Part shown: piece by piece, positions 29,360 through 39,100 of the stretch | How positions within the stretch are numbered: the stretch's first letter is position 1 | Layout: every line of letters begins with the position of its first letter | Origin: GCA-003244245 sp050699975 | Lineage (GTDB): Bacteria > Actinomycetota > Actinomycetes > Mycobacteriales > Pseudonocardiaceae | Assembly: GCA_050699975.1 (NCBI GenBank) | Contig: JBOHGH010000007.1 | Span: 1-64,000, forward strand | Direction of reading: 5' to 3' | Length of the DNA stretch: 64,000 nucleotides | Translations under genes and position numbers: made by a program | Notes under the pieces: generated by a model | What the model saw: the letters and a program-made list of their open reading frames with translations, nothing else | What the model was told of the DNA's origin: nothing | The model's database searches: none

Positions 29360-29433
29360 TCTTCGGGTAAGCTAGTCGAGTACCCCGCTCAGGTGAGCGG
29401 CCTGGGCCAACGGCCCCCGCTACGGGGGCCGTT
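29360..29433 (+). ncRNA. Candidate small RNA with intrinsic terminator
   Basis: AACGGCCCCCG-CTA-CGGGGGCCGTT at 29409-29433 is a perfect 11-bp stem followed by TTCTTT, a clear intrinsic terminator on the plus strand. No plus-strand gene precedes it. Directly before it a second hairpin, CCGCTCA-GG-TGAGCGG, occupies 29385-29400. The two stem-loops without a coding sequence suggest a short transcript starting near 29360. The NYN gene runs away on the other strand from 29320. Confidence 0.4.
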
Positions 29434-29935
29434 TCTTTGCATTCCCACCCCGTCGGCGAGTCGGGCCATCTCATCTGGTCGGGAGTCGCAGCCAACTTTG
29501 GAGCCGCGCTGTCGTGGGTTCCGAGGCGCTCGTAGCGGTGCGGGAGCTGCGGGTTCAACGCCGCCCCGCCAGGAAGCGGTTTATCGGTGAGCGTGGCGGT
29601 AACGGAACCCAGGCTTCGGCCGATCTTACGTGCAGGTGGTTTCCTCCTCATTCCCACCTCGTTGGGCCCCCGCTGAACCCTCCTCGGGCGGGGGCCTCAA
29701 CTTCGCCGTTCACCCACGGCAGGCCTCGGGGTCCACGCGTCGAGGTTGCGGGGCCCGGCCAGCCGCATCGGGCGCGGCCAACCCGGCTCCGGCCTCATGT
29801 GCTCGCTGCCGGACGTCGTGCAGCTGCGCGTTCGGTCATCCGCACTCGAGTTCTACCGGCTCAACCGGAGAGGTTCTGAACACTAAAAAGGTAGAGAGGA
29901 CGGTGTTAAGCGGACACGACCACCCCCCACTGTCC
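29434..29935. other. Gene-poor stretch
   Basis: About 500 bases with only short Pro/Arg-rich frames on both strands and no ribosome-binding site or recognisable domain. I see no gene, repeat or hairpin here worth naming. Confidence 0.5.
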
Positions 29936-30238
29936 TCAGTTCGTGTCCTCAACCGGCACATTCAGGGCGCGGATCGCTTCGAAGAGCCGATCCGGGTCCC
30001 AATCCGGCTCGACATCGTCGCGCAACCCGGCTGCTTGGCCCAGGGTGAGGGTAGCGATCCGAGTGCCGTCATCTATCTGGATGTAGTAGTTGGTGAAGGT
30101 TGGACGCCCGGCGCCGGCGGGAACTGTCTTGGGGCTCATCTGCTCGGCCTTGACCGTGGCTTTAGCTCCCTGGCAGGCGCTGGCGTTGAGGCGTTCGTTG
30201 ATCGAGGTGGCGATCTTCCGGGCATCGTCTGCAAGCAT
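29936..30238 (-). CDS. Hypothetical protein, 100 residues
   Basis: I do not recognise the family. The start ATG at 30238 follows a good ribosome-binding site (AAGGAGA). An N-terminal helix (ARKIATSINERLNA) is followed by beta strands (TNYYIQIDDGTRIATLTL) and a final helix with DPDRLFEAIRAL. The codon use looks normal for the genome, so it is probably a real gene. It has no signal peptide. Its neighbours give no hint of a function. Confidence 0.5.
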   Translation of the reverse strand: MLADDARKIATSINERLNASACQGAKATVKAEQMSPKTVPAGAGRPTFTNYYIQIDDGTRIATLTLGQAAGLRDDVEPDWDPDRLFEAIRALNVPVEDTN

Positions 30239-30558
30239 TGGACTGTCTCCTTCGCCGGGTCGCTACGAACACGCCGTAGATACTTATCACCTGCTGTTGG
30301 TTGTCCCGTACCGGTCCCATCATCCTCTTCCCTCAGCGCCGGCCTTCAGTCGACGCAGGCGCGGAACGACCGAACACCAGCCGGATGACGACCGTCGGCG
30401 TGCTGCCGGTCTGCCACGTCCGGCGCAGCCCGGTCGCCGTCGCTCTACCTCAGGTGCTGAAAATCCTTTTGCTGTCTTGGGTTAGCTGGTTCCTGTAGTG
30501 GCGGCGAGCACAGGGCATGACCGTTGACCATCTCACGGGATGGTGGGAGGCTGGTGTC

Positions 30559-30954
30559 GTGGCCGAAGTCGACAAGAGTGAGAAGATCACCATCAACGTT
30601 GGGCTCGTCGACCTCGGGCAGATCGACCTGCTCGTCGACGAGGGTTTCTTCGCCAACCGCACGGACTTCATCCGCACGGCCATCCGGCGCCAGCTCGAGA
30701 GCCGGTCGGATGCCGTGGCGGACACGATCGCCCGGCGGACTCTGACCCTCGGCATCCAGCACCTCACCCGGCGCGACCTTGAGCAGCTCCGCGACGCCAG
30801 CCGCACGATCGAGCTGCGCGTCCTGGGGCTCGCGACTATCGCGGACGACGTCGACGCCGAGCTCGCGCTCGCGACGATCGCGTCTGTCGAGGTCCTGGGG
30901 GCGTTCCGCGCCTCGCGGGCCGTCAAGGCCGCGCTCGCCCCGCGCACGACCTGA
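30559..30954 (+). CDS. Ribbon-helix-helix (CopG-like) regulator
   Basis: The protein has 131 residues from GTG at 30559, eight bases after GGGAGG. The N-terminal ribbon-helix-helix is plain: KITINVGLVDLGQIDLLVDEG then FANRTDFIRTAIRRQLE. The remainder is helical and could bind a ligand or partner. It stands about 90 bp before the broken PHB-depolymerase gene and is its probable regulator. Confidence 0.75.
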   Translation: MAEVDKSEKITINVGLVDLGQIDLLVDEGFFANRTDFIRTAIRRQLESRSDAVADTIARRTLTLGIQHLTRRDLEQLRDASRTIELRVLGLATIADDVDAELALATIASVEVLGAFRASRAVKAALAPRTT

Positions 30955-31041
30955 TCCGGTGTCGCGCCTCCGGGCGCCCGCTGCGTCATCCACGGCACTC
31001 CAATGTGGCAGGTGCCGCCCGCCAGCACGGGAGGACTCGTC

Positions 31042-32005
31042 ATGGACCACGACAAGAGCGCCAGCATGGCCGCGGCGCTGCGGCTCACCCGCGAGGGACG
31101 GCTGACGGAGGCGGTCGCCGTCCTCAAACGCACCCTCGGCTCCCCCGCCGACCCGCCGGCTGATGGCCAGGCTGGTGCCCCACAGGCTGGTGCCCCGCAG
31201 GCCTCCCCGCCCACTGCGCCCGCCCTGTCCGGTCTGCTGGGCCGCCTGCGCCGGGCCCTGCCGCGCGATTTGCCCGGGCGGATCGTGCAGCTGAGCCACA
31301 CCGAGGCGGCAGGAACCGCCGCTTCGACCTCTACGCCCCGCCGGCCGGACCGGCAAGCGGCGCCCGCTCGTGGTCATGCTGCACGGCGGTTCCCAGGACG
31401 CTGCGGATTTCGCGGCCGGCACCCGGATGAACGAACTCGCCGAGCGGCACGGCCTGCTCGTGGCCTATCCCGAGCAGTCGACCGCGGCCAACCGTGGCGG
31501 CTACTGGAACTGGTTCTCCCCCGCAGACCAGCGCGCTGGAACGGGTGAGCCGTCCATCCTGGCCGGGATCACCCGGCGGATCGTCGCCGAACACGGCGCC
31601 GACCCGGACCGGGTGTACGTCGCCGGTCTGTCGGCGGGCGGCGCAATAGCCGCGGGGATGGCCGCGACCCACCCGGACCTCTATGTCTTCCACGGCGACG
31701 GCGACACCCGCGTGGCCCCGGTCAACGCCGAGCGCCTCATCGCCGCCCGCCTCGCCGCCACGGGCACGGGGGCCCGCGGCACACCCACGACGATCCGCCT
31801 CAACGAGGGCGGCAGCCAGCCCTGCACGCGGACGGTAGTCCGGGATGCCGGCGACGTGGTCGTCGCGGAGTCCTGGATTGTCCACGGAGCCGGGCACGCA
31901 TGGTCCGGCGGCGACCGTTCCGGGTCCTACACCGACCCAGAAGGCCCCGACGCGTCAGCGGAGATGGTGCGCTTCTTCCTCGAGCACCCGCGACGCAGGC
32001 GCTAG
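31042..32005 (+). pseudogene. PHB depolymerase-type esterase, broken
   Basis: This gene once encoded an alpha/beta-hydrolase esterase of the extracellular PHB-depolymerase type. From ATG at 31042 (after GGGAGGA) the N-terminal part is in frame 1. The conserved RRFDLYAPP block is in a second frame near 31318-31345, and VMLHGGSQDA to the end is in a third from about 31352. Catalytic GLSAGGA, HGDGDTRV and HAWSGG are still readable. After AATHPDLY the sequence jumps straight to VFHGDGDT, so about 50-60 residues are deleted as well. Two frameshifts and a deletion make it a pseudogene. Confidence 0.8.
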
Positions 32006-32023
32006 GCGGCTTACCCTGCATCC

Positions 32024-33250
32024 ATGATGGAAACCGTTGACGTCGCAGTGGTCGGCGCCGGCCACGCGGGGCTCTCCCTGAGCCACGACCTCTCTCACGC
32101 AGGGGTCGAGCACGTCATCCTCGAGCGTGACAGGGTGGGCGAGACGTGGCGTGGGAGGTGGGACAGTTTCTGCCTGGTCACTCCCAACTGGACCGTGCAG
32201 CTGCCCGGCGGGCAATACCACGGGGATCATCCAGATGGGTTCATGCCCCGAGACGACGTCGTGGGCCATCTCGTTGACTACGCGCACAGCTTCCAGGCGC
32301 CGGTCCGCGAGGGTGTCAACGTTGTCGCTCTTCGCTCGAACGACGATGGCGGCTTCCTCCTGCGCACCTCTTCGGGTGAGATCTGCGCGCGGCAGGTCGT
32401 GCTTGCCTCAGGTGCGTACCAGAAGCCGCATCGGCCGCCAGGGGCCGCCCGGTTTCCGGCATCGCTCCATGTCATCGACGCCGAGGACTACACCGCGGCC
32501 GAGGCGCTGCCGCCAGGGAAGGTGCTAGTCGTAGGTAGCGGGCAGACCGGCTGCCAGCTGGCCGAGGAGCTCATCGAGGCAGAGCGAGACGTCTACCTCG
32601 CATGTGGGCGCGCTCCCTGGGTTCCCCGACGGCTCGAGGGCCGGGACGCCGTTGCGTGGATCTGTGAGACACCGTTCTTGGAGGGCACTCTGGCCGATCT
32701 TCCCAGCCCCCGAGCGCGGCTAGCGGCCAACGTGCAGGCCAGCGGCCGGCACGGTGGTCGCGACCTGCACTACCGAACGCTGCAAGCTTCGGGCGTTCAC
32801 CTGCTAGGCCACTTTCTGGGGATTGACGACGACCGGGCTCATTTCGCTCTTGACCTCACTGAGTCCGTGGCCTTCGGCGACGCCCGCTACGCCGACCTCT
32901 GCGGGATTATCCAAAAGAGCTGTGCCGAGCGAGGCGTAGCAGCGCCCACGATGCCACCACCGCCACCCTTTGCAGCCAACCCTCCGGAGCATGTGGAGCT
33001 CAGCGGCTTCGGCGCCGTCATCTTCACGTCCGGGTTCCGCCCGGACTACGCGAGCTGGGTCGGTTTCCCGGAGGCCTTCGATGACCTGGGTTTCCCGATC
33101 CAGCAGGACGGCTCCAGCACGACTGTCCACGGGTTGCACTTCATGGGTGTGCATTTCCAGCGCAAGCGCAAGTCCGCGACCTTCCTCGGGGTGGCCGAGG
33201 ACGCGGCTGTCCTCTCCGAGAAGATCGTGGCCCAGACCCTCTCGACATAG
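32024..33250 (+). CDS. FAD/NAD(P)-dependent monooxygenase-like flavoprotein
   Basis: The protein has 408 residues. The FAD site is VAVVGAGHAGLS at the N-terminus, the NADPH site is VLVVGSGQTGCQ near residue 168, and GAVIFTSGFRPD near the end is the ATG-type motif of flavin monooxygenases and related oxidoreductases. The order matches the flavin-containing monooxygenase group. The substrate is unknown. It starts 19 bp after the pseudogene stop, and all of it is on the plus strand. Confidence 0.85.
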   Translation: MMETVDVAVVGAGHAGLSLSHDLSHAGVEHVILERDRVGETWRGRWDSFCLVTPNWTVQLPGGQYHGDHPDGFMPRDDVVGHLVDYAHSFQAPVREGVNVVALRSNDDGGFLLRTSSGEICARQVVLASGAYQKPHRPPGAARFPASLHVIDAEDYTAAEALPPGKVLVVGSGQTGCQLAEELIEAERDVYLACGRAPWVPRRLEGRDAVAWICETPFLEGTLADLPSPRARLAANVQASGRHGGRDLHYRTLQASGVHLLGHFLGIDDDRAHFALDLTESVAFGDARYADLCGIIQKSCAERGVAAPTMPPPPPFAANPPEHVELSGFGAVIFTSGFRPDYASWVGFPEAFDDLGFPIQQDGSSTTVHGLHFMGVHFQRKRKSATFLGVAEDAAVLSEKIVAQTLST

Positions 33251-33347
33251 CTACGGCAACGGTTCGGCCTGGCTAATCGCATCGTCGGCGACGTAGCCGT
33301 CGCGGCACACCTCCGCTGACCCGCCGCCGATCCGGCAGGTGCGTCGC

Positions 33348-34199
33348 TTACTGCTGGGCGAGGAGCCGTTCGCACGCCTCGTCGTCGTAGGACGAGAAGA
33401 ACGCGTGGAGGTCTGCGAGCATCTGCTCGAACGACGTGGCCGCGAACAGCACCGGCTGGTAGTGCGTGATGTCATAGTCCTGAGTCGCCATGGCGAGCAG
33501 GTCCCACGGCCGGATCTCCGCATCGCGAAACGTCTCGATCTCACCGTAGGACGACAGGAGGCCGGCACCGTAGGCCTTCACCGCGCCATCCTCGTGGACC
33601 ACACCGAACTCAAGGGTGAACCAGAAGACACGGCTGAAGACATCGAGCGAGACGTCGGTCGTGGCGCGCAGCGACGCCCGCCCAGCCACCTCGTAGAGAT
33701 CGGCGAACACCGGGCTGGCCAGCATGTTGGCATGCCCGATGATCTCGTGGACGATGTCCGGCTCCGGTGTATAGAAGGGTACCGAGTGATGGCGGATGTA
33801 CTGCGTGGACAGGAACGTCCGCTCCGCGAGAGACCCGTAGAAGGTTCGGGTCGGCACCAGACCGGGCACCGGATTGATATGGAAGCCGGTGAGGCCGTGC
33901 ACCCGCTCGTCGACCTCCCGTAGCTGTGGAACGCGCTGCGCCGGAAGGACGAGTCGGTCGGCGCCGACGAGGTACTCGCCGCACGCGTACCTGCGGTGCT
34001 TGGCGGCGAGCTCGGCGGACACGACCCGCCAGACCTCGTCCTCCTCGGCGCTGTAGGTGACGTCCGGGATCGGGTCGCCGCGGCGGTAGGCGGCGGCGAC
34101 CTCGGCGATCCGGGCCCGCCGCGCGCGGTACGCCGGGTCGCTGAAGCCGGGGTGATCCTCGGGCAACTCGAACCGGGAGGGCGCGACCGGGGCGGCCAT
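33348..34199 (-). CDS. phhA: Phenylalanine 4-monooxygenase
   Basis: The enzyme hydroxylates phenylalanine to tyrosine with oxygen and a reduced pterin. The product has 283 residues, the length of bacterial forms without the regulatory domain. The iron ligands are all present: His151 and His156 in VHEIIGHANM, and Glu197 in FTLEFGVV. The conserved GFHINPVPGLVPTRTF region is also clear. It is divergent from a pterin synthase gene with a gap of 99 bp, which fits a shared promoter region and cofactor supply. Confidence 0.93.
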   Translation of the reverse strand: MAAPVAPSRFELPEDHPGFSDPAYRARRARIAEVAAAYRRGDPIPDVTYSAEEDEVWRVVSAELAAKHRRYACGEYLVGADRLVLPAQRVPQLREVDERVHGLTGFHINPVPGLVPTRTFYGSLAERTFLSTQYIRHHSVPFYTPEPDIVHEIIGHANMLASPVFADLYEVAGRASLRATTDVSLDVFSRVFWFTLEFGVVHEDGAVKAYGAGLLSSYGEIETFRDAEIRPWDLLAMATQDYDITHYQPVLFAATSFEQMLADLHAFFSSYDDEACERLLAQQ

Positions 34200-34298
34200 A
34201 GGGAGAGTCTGCGCCTGCCGGCACGATCGTTCAACGTTCTAGGGCTCCATGCCAGGCGAATGTCCGGGAGGTAGCCTCTCCCATTAGGGGGCGAGAAG

Positions 34299-34838
34299 AT
34301 GTTGACGACATTGGAGATGGCGCGGGCCGAGTTCGGCTTCTACGCCGCCCACATCGCGCTGTACCACGGTGAGGTCGAGCCCCTGCACGGCCATACGTTC
34401 GGCGTCACCTTGCGCCTGTCCGGCAAGCTCGATACCAGCGGGATGGTCGCTGAGTTCAGCGAGATCAAGCCCGCACTGCGGGACGCCGTCGCCCCGCTGC
34501 GCCGCCGCACCCTCGTACCCGGACAGGCACCGGAGCTGCAGATCACGCCGGAGAACGATGCCCTGTCGATCATCGCTGGCCGCAAGCGGTACCTGCTGCC
34601 CGCCGAGGATGTGACCGTGCTGCCGTTGGCCAACACCACCCTCGAGGCCCTCGCCGGCTATCTGCTCAGCCAGGTGCTGCCCACGCTGCAGACGGCCGGA
34701 CTGGTCACTGCCGAACTGGAGCTTTCCGAGCTACCGGGCACCGCGGCCACCGCCCACGCCACCCTCACCGGTGCTCCTGTATCTGGCGGTGAGGTGCGTC
34801 TCCTCCGTGACGTGCAACGTGACGACACGCGTCGATGA
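34299..34838 (+). CDS. 6-pyruvoyl-tetrahydropterin synthase-like protein (PTPS/QueD)
   Basis: The protein has 179 residues of the T-fold family that acts on dihydroneopterin triphosphate. The zinc histidines are His18, His30 and His32 (AAHIAL and LHGHTFGV). The catalytic cysteine of QueD-type enzymes is not obvious. No queuosine gene is near. The divergent phenylalanine hydroxylase needs a tetrahydropterin, so a role in making or altering that pterin is the better inference. It may instead be a mere QueD homologue. Confidence 0.8.
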   Translation: MLTTLEMARAEFGFYAAHIALYHGEVEPLHGHTFGVTLRLSGKLDTSGMVAEFSEIKPALRDAVAPLRRRTLVPGQAPELQITPENDALSIIAGRKRYLLPAEDVTVLPLANTTLEALAGYLLSQVLPTLQTAGLVTAELELSELPGTAATAHATLTGAPVSGGEVRLLRDVQRDDTRR

Positions 34839-34935
34839 AGCACGGCCATGATGTCTCGATTTCGGTGGGGTTGAAGACGGCCGGATCTTGGAGAAGGGTT
34901 GGCGAAACGAAGCCTCTCGAAAGGGATGACTACTC

Positions 34936-36099
34936 ATGGCGAAGGTGCTGTGCGTTCTTTATGATGACCCAGTCGATGGCTACCCGCCCTCGTACGCCCG
35001 CGACGACATCCCTCGCATCGAGCGCTACCCGGGCGGACAGACCGTGCCAACACCGCAAGCCATCGACTTCACCCCCGGTGAGCTGCTCGGCAGCGTGTCC
35101 GGAGCCCTGGGCCTGCGTCCCTTCCTTGAAGGTCTCGGTCATGAGCTGGTGGTGACCTCGGACAAGGACGGCGCGGGATCAGAATTCGACCGCCATCTGC
35201 CTGACGCCGAGATCGTCATCTCGCAACCGTTCTGGCCCGCCTACCTGACCGCCGACCGCATCGCGGCGGCACCCCACCTCAAGCTCGTGGTCACCGCCGG
35301 AATCGGGTCCGACCATACCGATCTGGACGCCGCCATCGCCCACGGCATCACCGTTGCCGAAGTGACCTACAGCAACAGCATCAGCGTCGCCGAGCACGTG
35401 GTGATGATGATCCTCTCACTGGTACGGAACTACCTGCCCTCCCACCAGACCGTGCGCGACGGTGGGTGGAACATCGCCGACTGCGTGGCCCGCTCCTATG
35501 ACCTGGAGGGGATGCACGTCGGCACCGTCGCGGCCGGGCGGATCGGGCTCGCCGTGCTGCGCCGCCTCGCGCCGTTCGACGTGCGGCTGCACTACACCGA
35601 CCGGCACCGCCTGCCGGCCGACGTGGAGCGCGAACTCAACCTGACGTTTCACCCCACCACCCCGGACATGGTGCCGGTGTGCGATGTCGTGACCATCAAC
35701 GCCCCGCTGCACCCAGAGACCGAGGGCCTCTTCGACGACGCCCTGCTGGCCAGCATGAAGCGTGGCACGTATCTGATCAACACCGCTCGCGGGAAGATCT
35801 GCGACCGGGACGCGATAGTGCGCGCGCTGCAGAGCGGCCAGCTGGCCGGCTACGCCGGTGACGTCTGGTACCCCCAGCCGGCACCCCCGGACCACCCCTG
35901 GCGCACCGCCCCGCACCACGGCATGACCCCACACATCTCCGGCTCCTCACTGTCGGCACAGGCGCGTTACGCCGCCGGCACCCGAGAGATCCTGGAGTGC
36001 TACTACCAAGGCCGGGCCATCCGCGACGAGTACCTCATCGTCGACGGCGGCAAGCTCGCCGGTGCAGGCGCCCACTCCTACAGCGCGCGCACCACCTGA
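34936..36099 (+). CDS. fdh: NAD-dependent formate dehydrogenase
   Basis: The enzyme oxidises formate to CO2 with NAD. The product has 387 residues, close to the well-known methylotroph enzymes. It shows the FDH-type extended N-terminus (PSYARDDIP), the substrate region ISQPFWPAYLT, the coenzyme loop GTVAAGRIG, NTARGKICDRDAI with the catalytic Arg, and TPHISGSSLSAQARYA with the catalytic His. The ATG at 34936 follows GAAAGG. The metal-free enzyme supplies NADH and detoxifies formate. Confidence 0.95.
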   Translation: MAKVLCVLYDDPVDGYPPSYARDDIPRIERYPGGQTVPTPQAIDFTPGELLGSVSGALGLRPFLEGLGHELVVTSDKDGAGSEFDRHLPDAEIVISQPFWPAYLTADRIAAAPHLKLVVTAGIGSDHTDLDAAIAHGITVAEVTYSNSISVAEHVVMMILSLVRNYLPSHQTVRDGGWNIADCVARSYDLEGMHVGTVAAGRIGLAVLRRLAPFDVRLHYTDRHRLPADVERELNLTFHPTTPDMVPVCDVVTINAPLHPETEGLFDDALLASMKRGTYLINTARGKICDRDAIVRALQSGQLAGYAGDVWYPQPAPPDHPWRTAPHHGMTPHISGSSLSAQARYAAGTREILECYYQGRAIRDEYLIVDGGKLAGAGAHSYSARTT

Positions 36100-36103
36100 C
36101 CGC

Positions 36104-36169
36104 CTACTCAACGGGGTCGTTGTGGCGCAGCAGGCAATCCGCGACGAGGCCGGTCCAGCCGGTCTGGTG
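36104..36169 (-). pseudogene. 3' fragment of a second glucosidase gene
   Basis: These 66 bases match the end of the glucosidase gene at 50889-50954 at 62 of 66 positions, including the stop codon. Translated in that frame they read QTGWTGLVADCLLRHNDPVE and stop. The rest of the gene is missing. It now lies between formate dehydrogenase and the first giant regulator and supplies the out-of-frame last residues of that regulator. Confidence 0.85.
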
Positions 36170-39100
36170 CGTACCGCTTGGCAGTGTCGGGTGGACCGAG
36201 TTCGCGCGTCGCGGCCTCGGCCGCCAACTGGGAGCGTGAGGATATGTCCAGCTTGCCAAAAATGTGTGAGAGGTGGACCTTCACAGTGCCCGGCGTGATG
36301 GACATGCGCTCGCCGATGTGACGGTTGGTGAGTCCAGCTGTGACGTGGCGCACTACCGTGAGCTCGGTCGGGGTCAGGCTGTCCCAGCCGCTTGACGGGC
36401 GCTTTCGCTCGCCCCGGGCCCGGCGAGCATAGGCGACCACCTCGTCGGTTTCCATAGCGGCGCCCGCGGCGAATGCGGATTCGTAGACGTCGTCCCCGAC
36501 CGCCTCCCGCGTGGTGCGCTCGATGGCGGTCCAGAACTCCAACTCAGGTGGGGAACGGACAATACCGAGCCGTTCCCGCCCGGCCGCTGCAGCCCCTAGC
36601 AGACGGGCCGCCTCTTCGAAGCTTTCAGCAGCGGCGGCAATGGCGGCCAGTGAATCGAGGCACTCCGGGATGTCGATCGCAAAACCTTTCGGCACCAGCT
36701 GGCCGAGGGCGTCGTGTACATACCGCTCAGCCTCCTTAGCCCTGCCTGCGGCCAACGCGACCCGGGCGAGCAGGCGCTCGGCGTGGGCTTGCATCCATCC
36801 GCTACCGATCCGCTGCGCGATCTGGAGCGCCTCGTCGCCATGGCCGCGGGCCACATCGAGATTGCCCTCGATCCGTTCCAGCGTGCCGAGGACGGAGAGA
36901 TGCCAAGTGAGTTGGTAGGCGAAGATGCGCTCCACTGCCACGGCTGTCTCGAGATACTCGCGGGCCGCGGTGAACTCGCCTAGGGCCAGCTCGGCGCGCC
37001 CCATCATCTGGTTGGCCATACCAAGGGCGAAGCCGGCACCGGTCTCCATCATGTGCCCGAGCGTCGCTCTGGCCAGTGATCGCGCCTGTTCCGTATCACC
37101 ACACGTGAGGTCGAGGTACGCGATCAGGCTATTGGCAAGACCGTTCGTGACCGGATCGCCGACCTCGTCGCTGGCCGCGACGGCTTGCTCTAATGGCGCA
37201 CGAGCCTGCTGAAGCTGCCCACGGAGCGCCGCTTCCCAGCCGAGCAAGAACCCATGCCATGCTAGTCCCCATTGATATCCCAGCCGGGTCGCGTCCGCGT
37301 GAGCCTGCTCGATGATCGGCCGGGCGGCCTCGAACTCGTCCCGAAAGCCCAAGAGATACGCGAGGCACTGGGCAGCGTCGATGCGGCACCAGTCGTCACC
37401 GGCTTGGGTGGCCAGCTCCGCGCTGCGCTCAAGCAGCGGCCGCCCCCCGGCGGGGTCGCCGACACCGACCATGAGCCCGAGGGTGTTCATCGCGCGCCCC
37501 TGTGCCTGCAGGTCGCCGCACGCCTGGCCAGTTTCCAGGGCAGCCTGCGCCCATCCCGCTGTCGCCTCGTTACCGCCGTACAGTGCCAGGTGCGCGCGGC
37601 CCGCCAACGCTCGCCCGCGCAGGACCGTCGGCTCCTGACCCGCACCGTCCAGGGCGCGGTCGTATGCGCCGTCACCCTCGCGGTAGCGGCCGGTGAACAA
37701 CCAGAACAGGGTCAGGGCGCCCACCACACGCAGGCCGACCGGTGGGTCGGTCGCCGCCGCCCAGTCGAGGGCGGCGCGCAGGTTGGGTACTTCGGCGGCG
37801 ATGCCGCGCAGCACCGGGTCGTCCCGCCCCGCGCCGAGCAGCAGCGGCTCAGCGCCCTCGGCCAGCGCACGGTGGTAGGCAAGGTGCGCGTCGCGAGCCC
37901 CGGTGACCTCGCCAGCCTCGGCCAAGCGTGCCACCCCGTACTGGCGGATGGTCTCCAGCAGCCGGTACCGCACCTCAGCGCCCTGCTCGTCGGTGGTGAC
38001 CAGGGACTTGTCGACCAGGCCGGTCAACAGGTCGAGCACCGCGTAGCGATCGATCCCGCCGCCCGCGCACACCTGCTCGGCGGCGTCCAACGTCCACCCG
38101 CCGACGAACACCGACAGCCGGCGCAGCAGCGCCCGCTCGTGATCGCTGAGCAGCTGGTAACTCCAGTCGAGCGAGGCCTGCAGGGTCTGGTGACGCGGCA
38201 TCACCGTGCGGCTGCCGCCGGTGAGCAGGCGGAAGCGGTCATCCAGACCCTGGGCGATCTGCTCGGGCGTCATCATCCGCACCCGCGCAGCAGCGAGCTC
38301 GATGGCCAGTGGGATGCCGTCGAGGTCATGGCAGATCTGCGCGACCGTCGGCGCATTTGCCGCAGTGATCACAAAGTTCGGGCGAACCTGCGTGGCGCGG
38401 TCGATGAACAGGCGCACCGCATCGTACTGGCGGAGCACCTCGATCGGCTCGCGCCCCGGCTGCGCTGGCAGCGACATCGACGGCACCCGCCAGGTAGCCT
38501 CCCCCGGCACTCCCAACGGCGCCCGGCTGGTCGTCAGCATGGTCAACGACGGGCATTCCCGCAGCAGGGCGTTGGACAGCTCCGCGCACGCGGCGAGCAG
38601 GTGCTCGCAGTTGTCCAGGACCACCAGCGTGCGGCGCGGGCGTAGGTGCTCGACAAGCGTGTCCAGCGGAGCCCAACCCGGGACCTCTGGCAAACCCAGG
38701 GCGCCGATCACCGCAGTCGGCAGCAGTGCAGCGTCCTCAAGCCGCGCGAGCTGGACCCACCACACCCCCTCGGGGTAAGCGTCCATCGCGTCGGCCGCCG
38801 CCTGCAGGCCCAGGCGGGTCTTGCCGCAACCACCGGCGCCGGTCAGCGTCAACAACCGCACGTCTCCCAGCAGCGCGCCCACCTGCGCCAGCTCCGCGCG
38901 GCGGCCGACGAAGCTAGTCAGCTCATCGGGCAGATTGTTGGGCAGCGTGTCCAGCGAGCGCAGCGCGGGGAACTCGCCAAGCAGGTCGGGATACACCAAC
39001 TCGAAGACATGCTCGGGCCGCCCAAGGTCGCGGAGCCGGTGCACGCCGAGGTCGGCCAGCGCGGCGTGCTCGGGGAGCCGGTCGAGGACAAGATCGCGCG

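Noticed and set aside
29184..29657. 157-residue frame on the minus strand overlapping the NYN gene
   Set aside because: It runs through the plus-strand terminator, is Pro/Gly/Arg-rich, and lies in the wrong frame relative to the NYN domain.
37272..38645. 457-residue frame on the plus strand
   Set aside because: Complement of giant regulator 1; similar long shadows lie opposite the other two regulators and the glucosidase.
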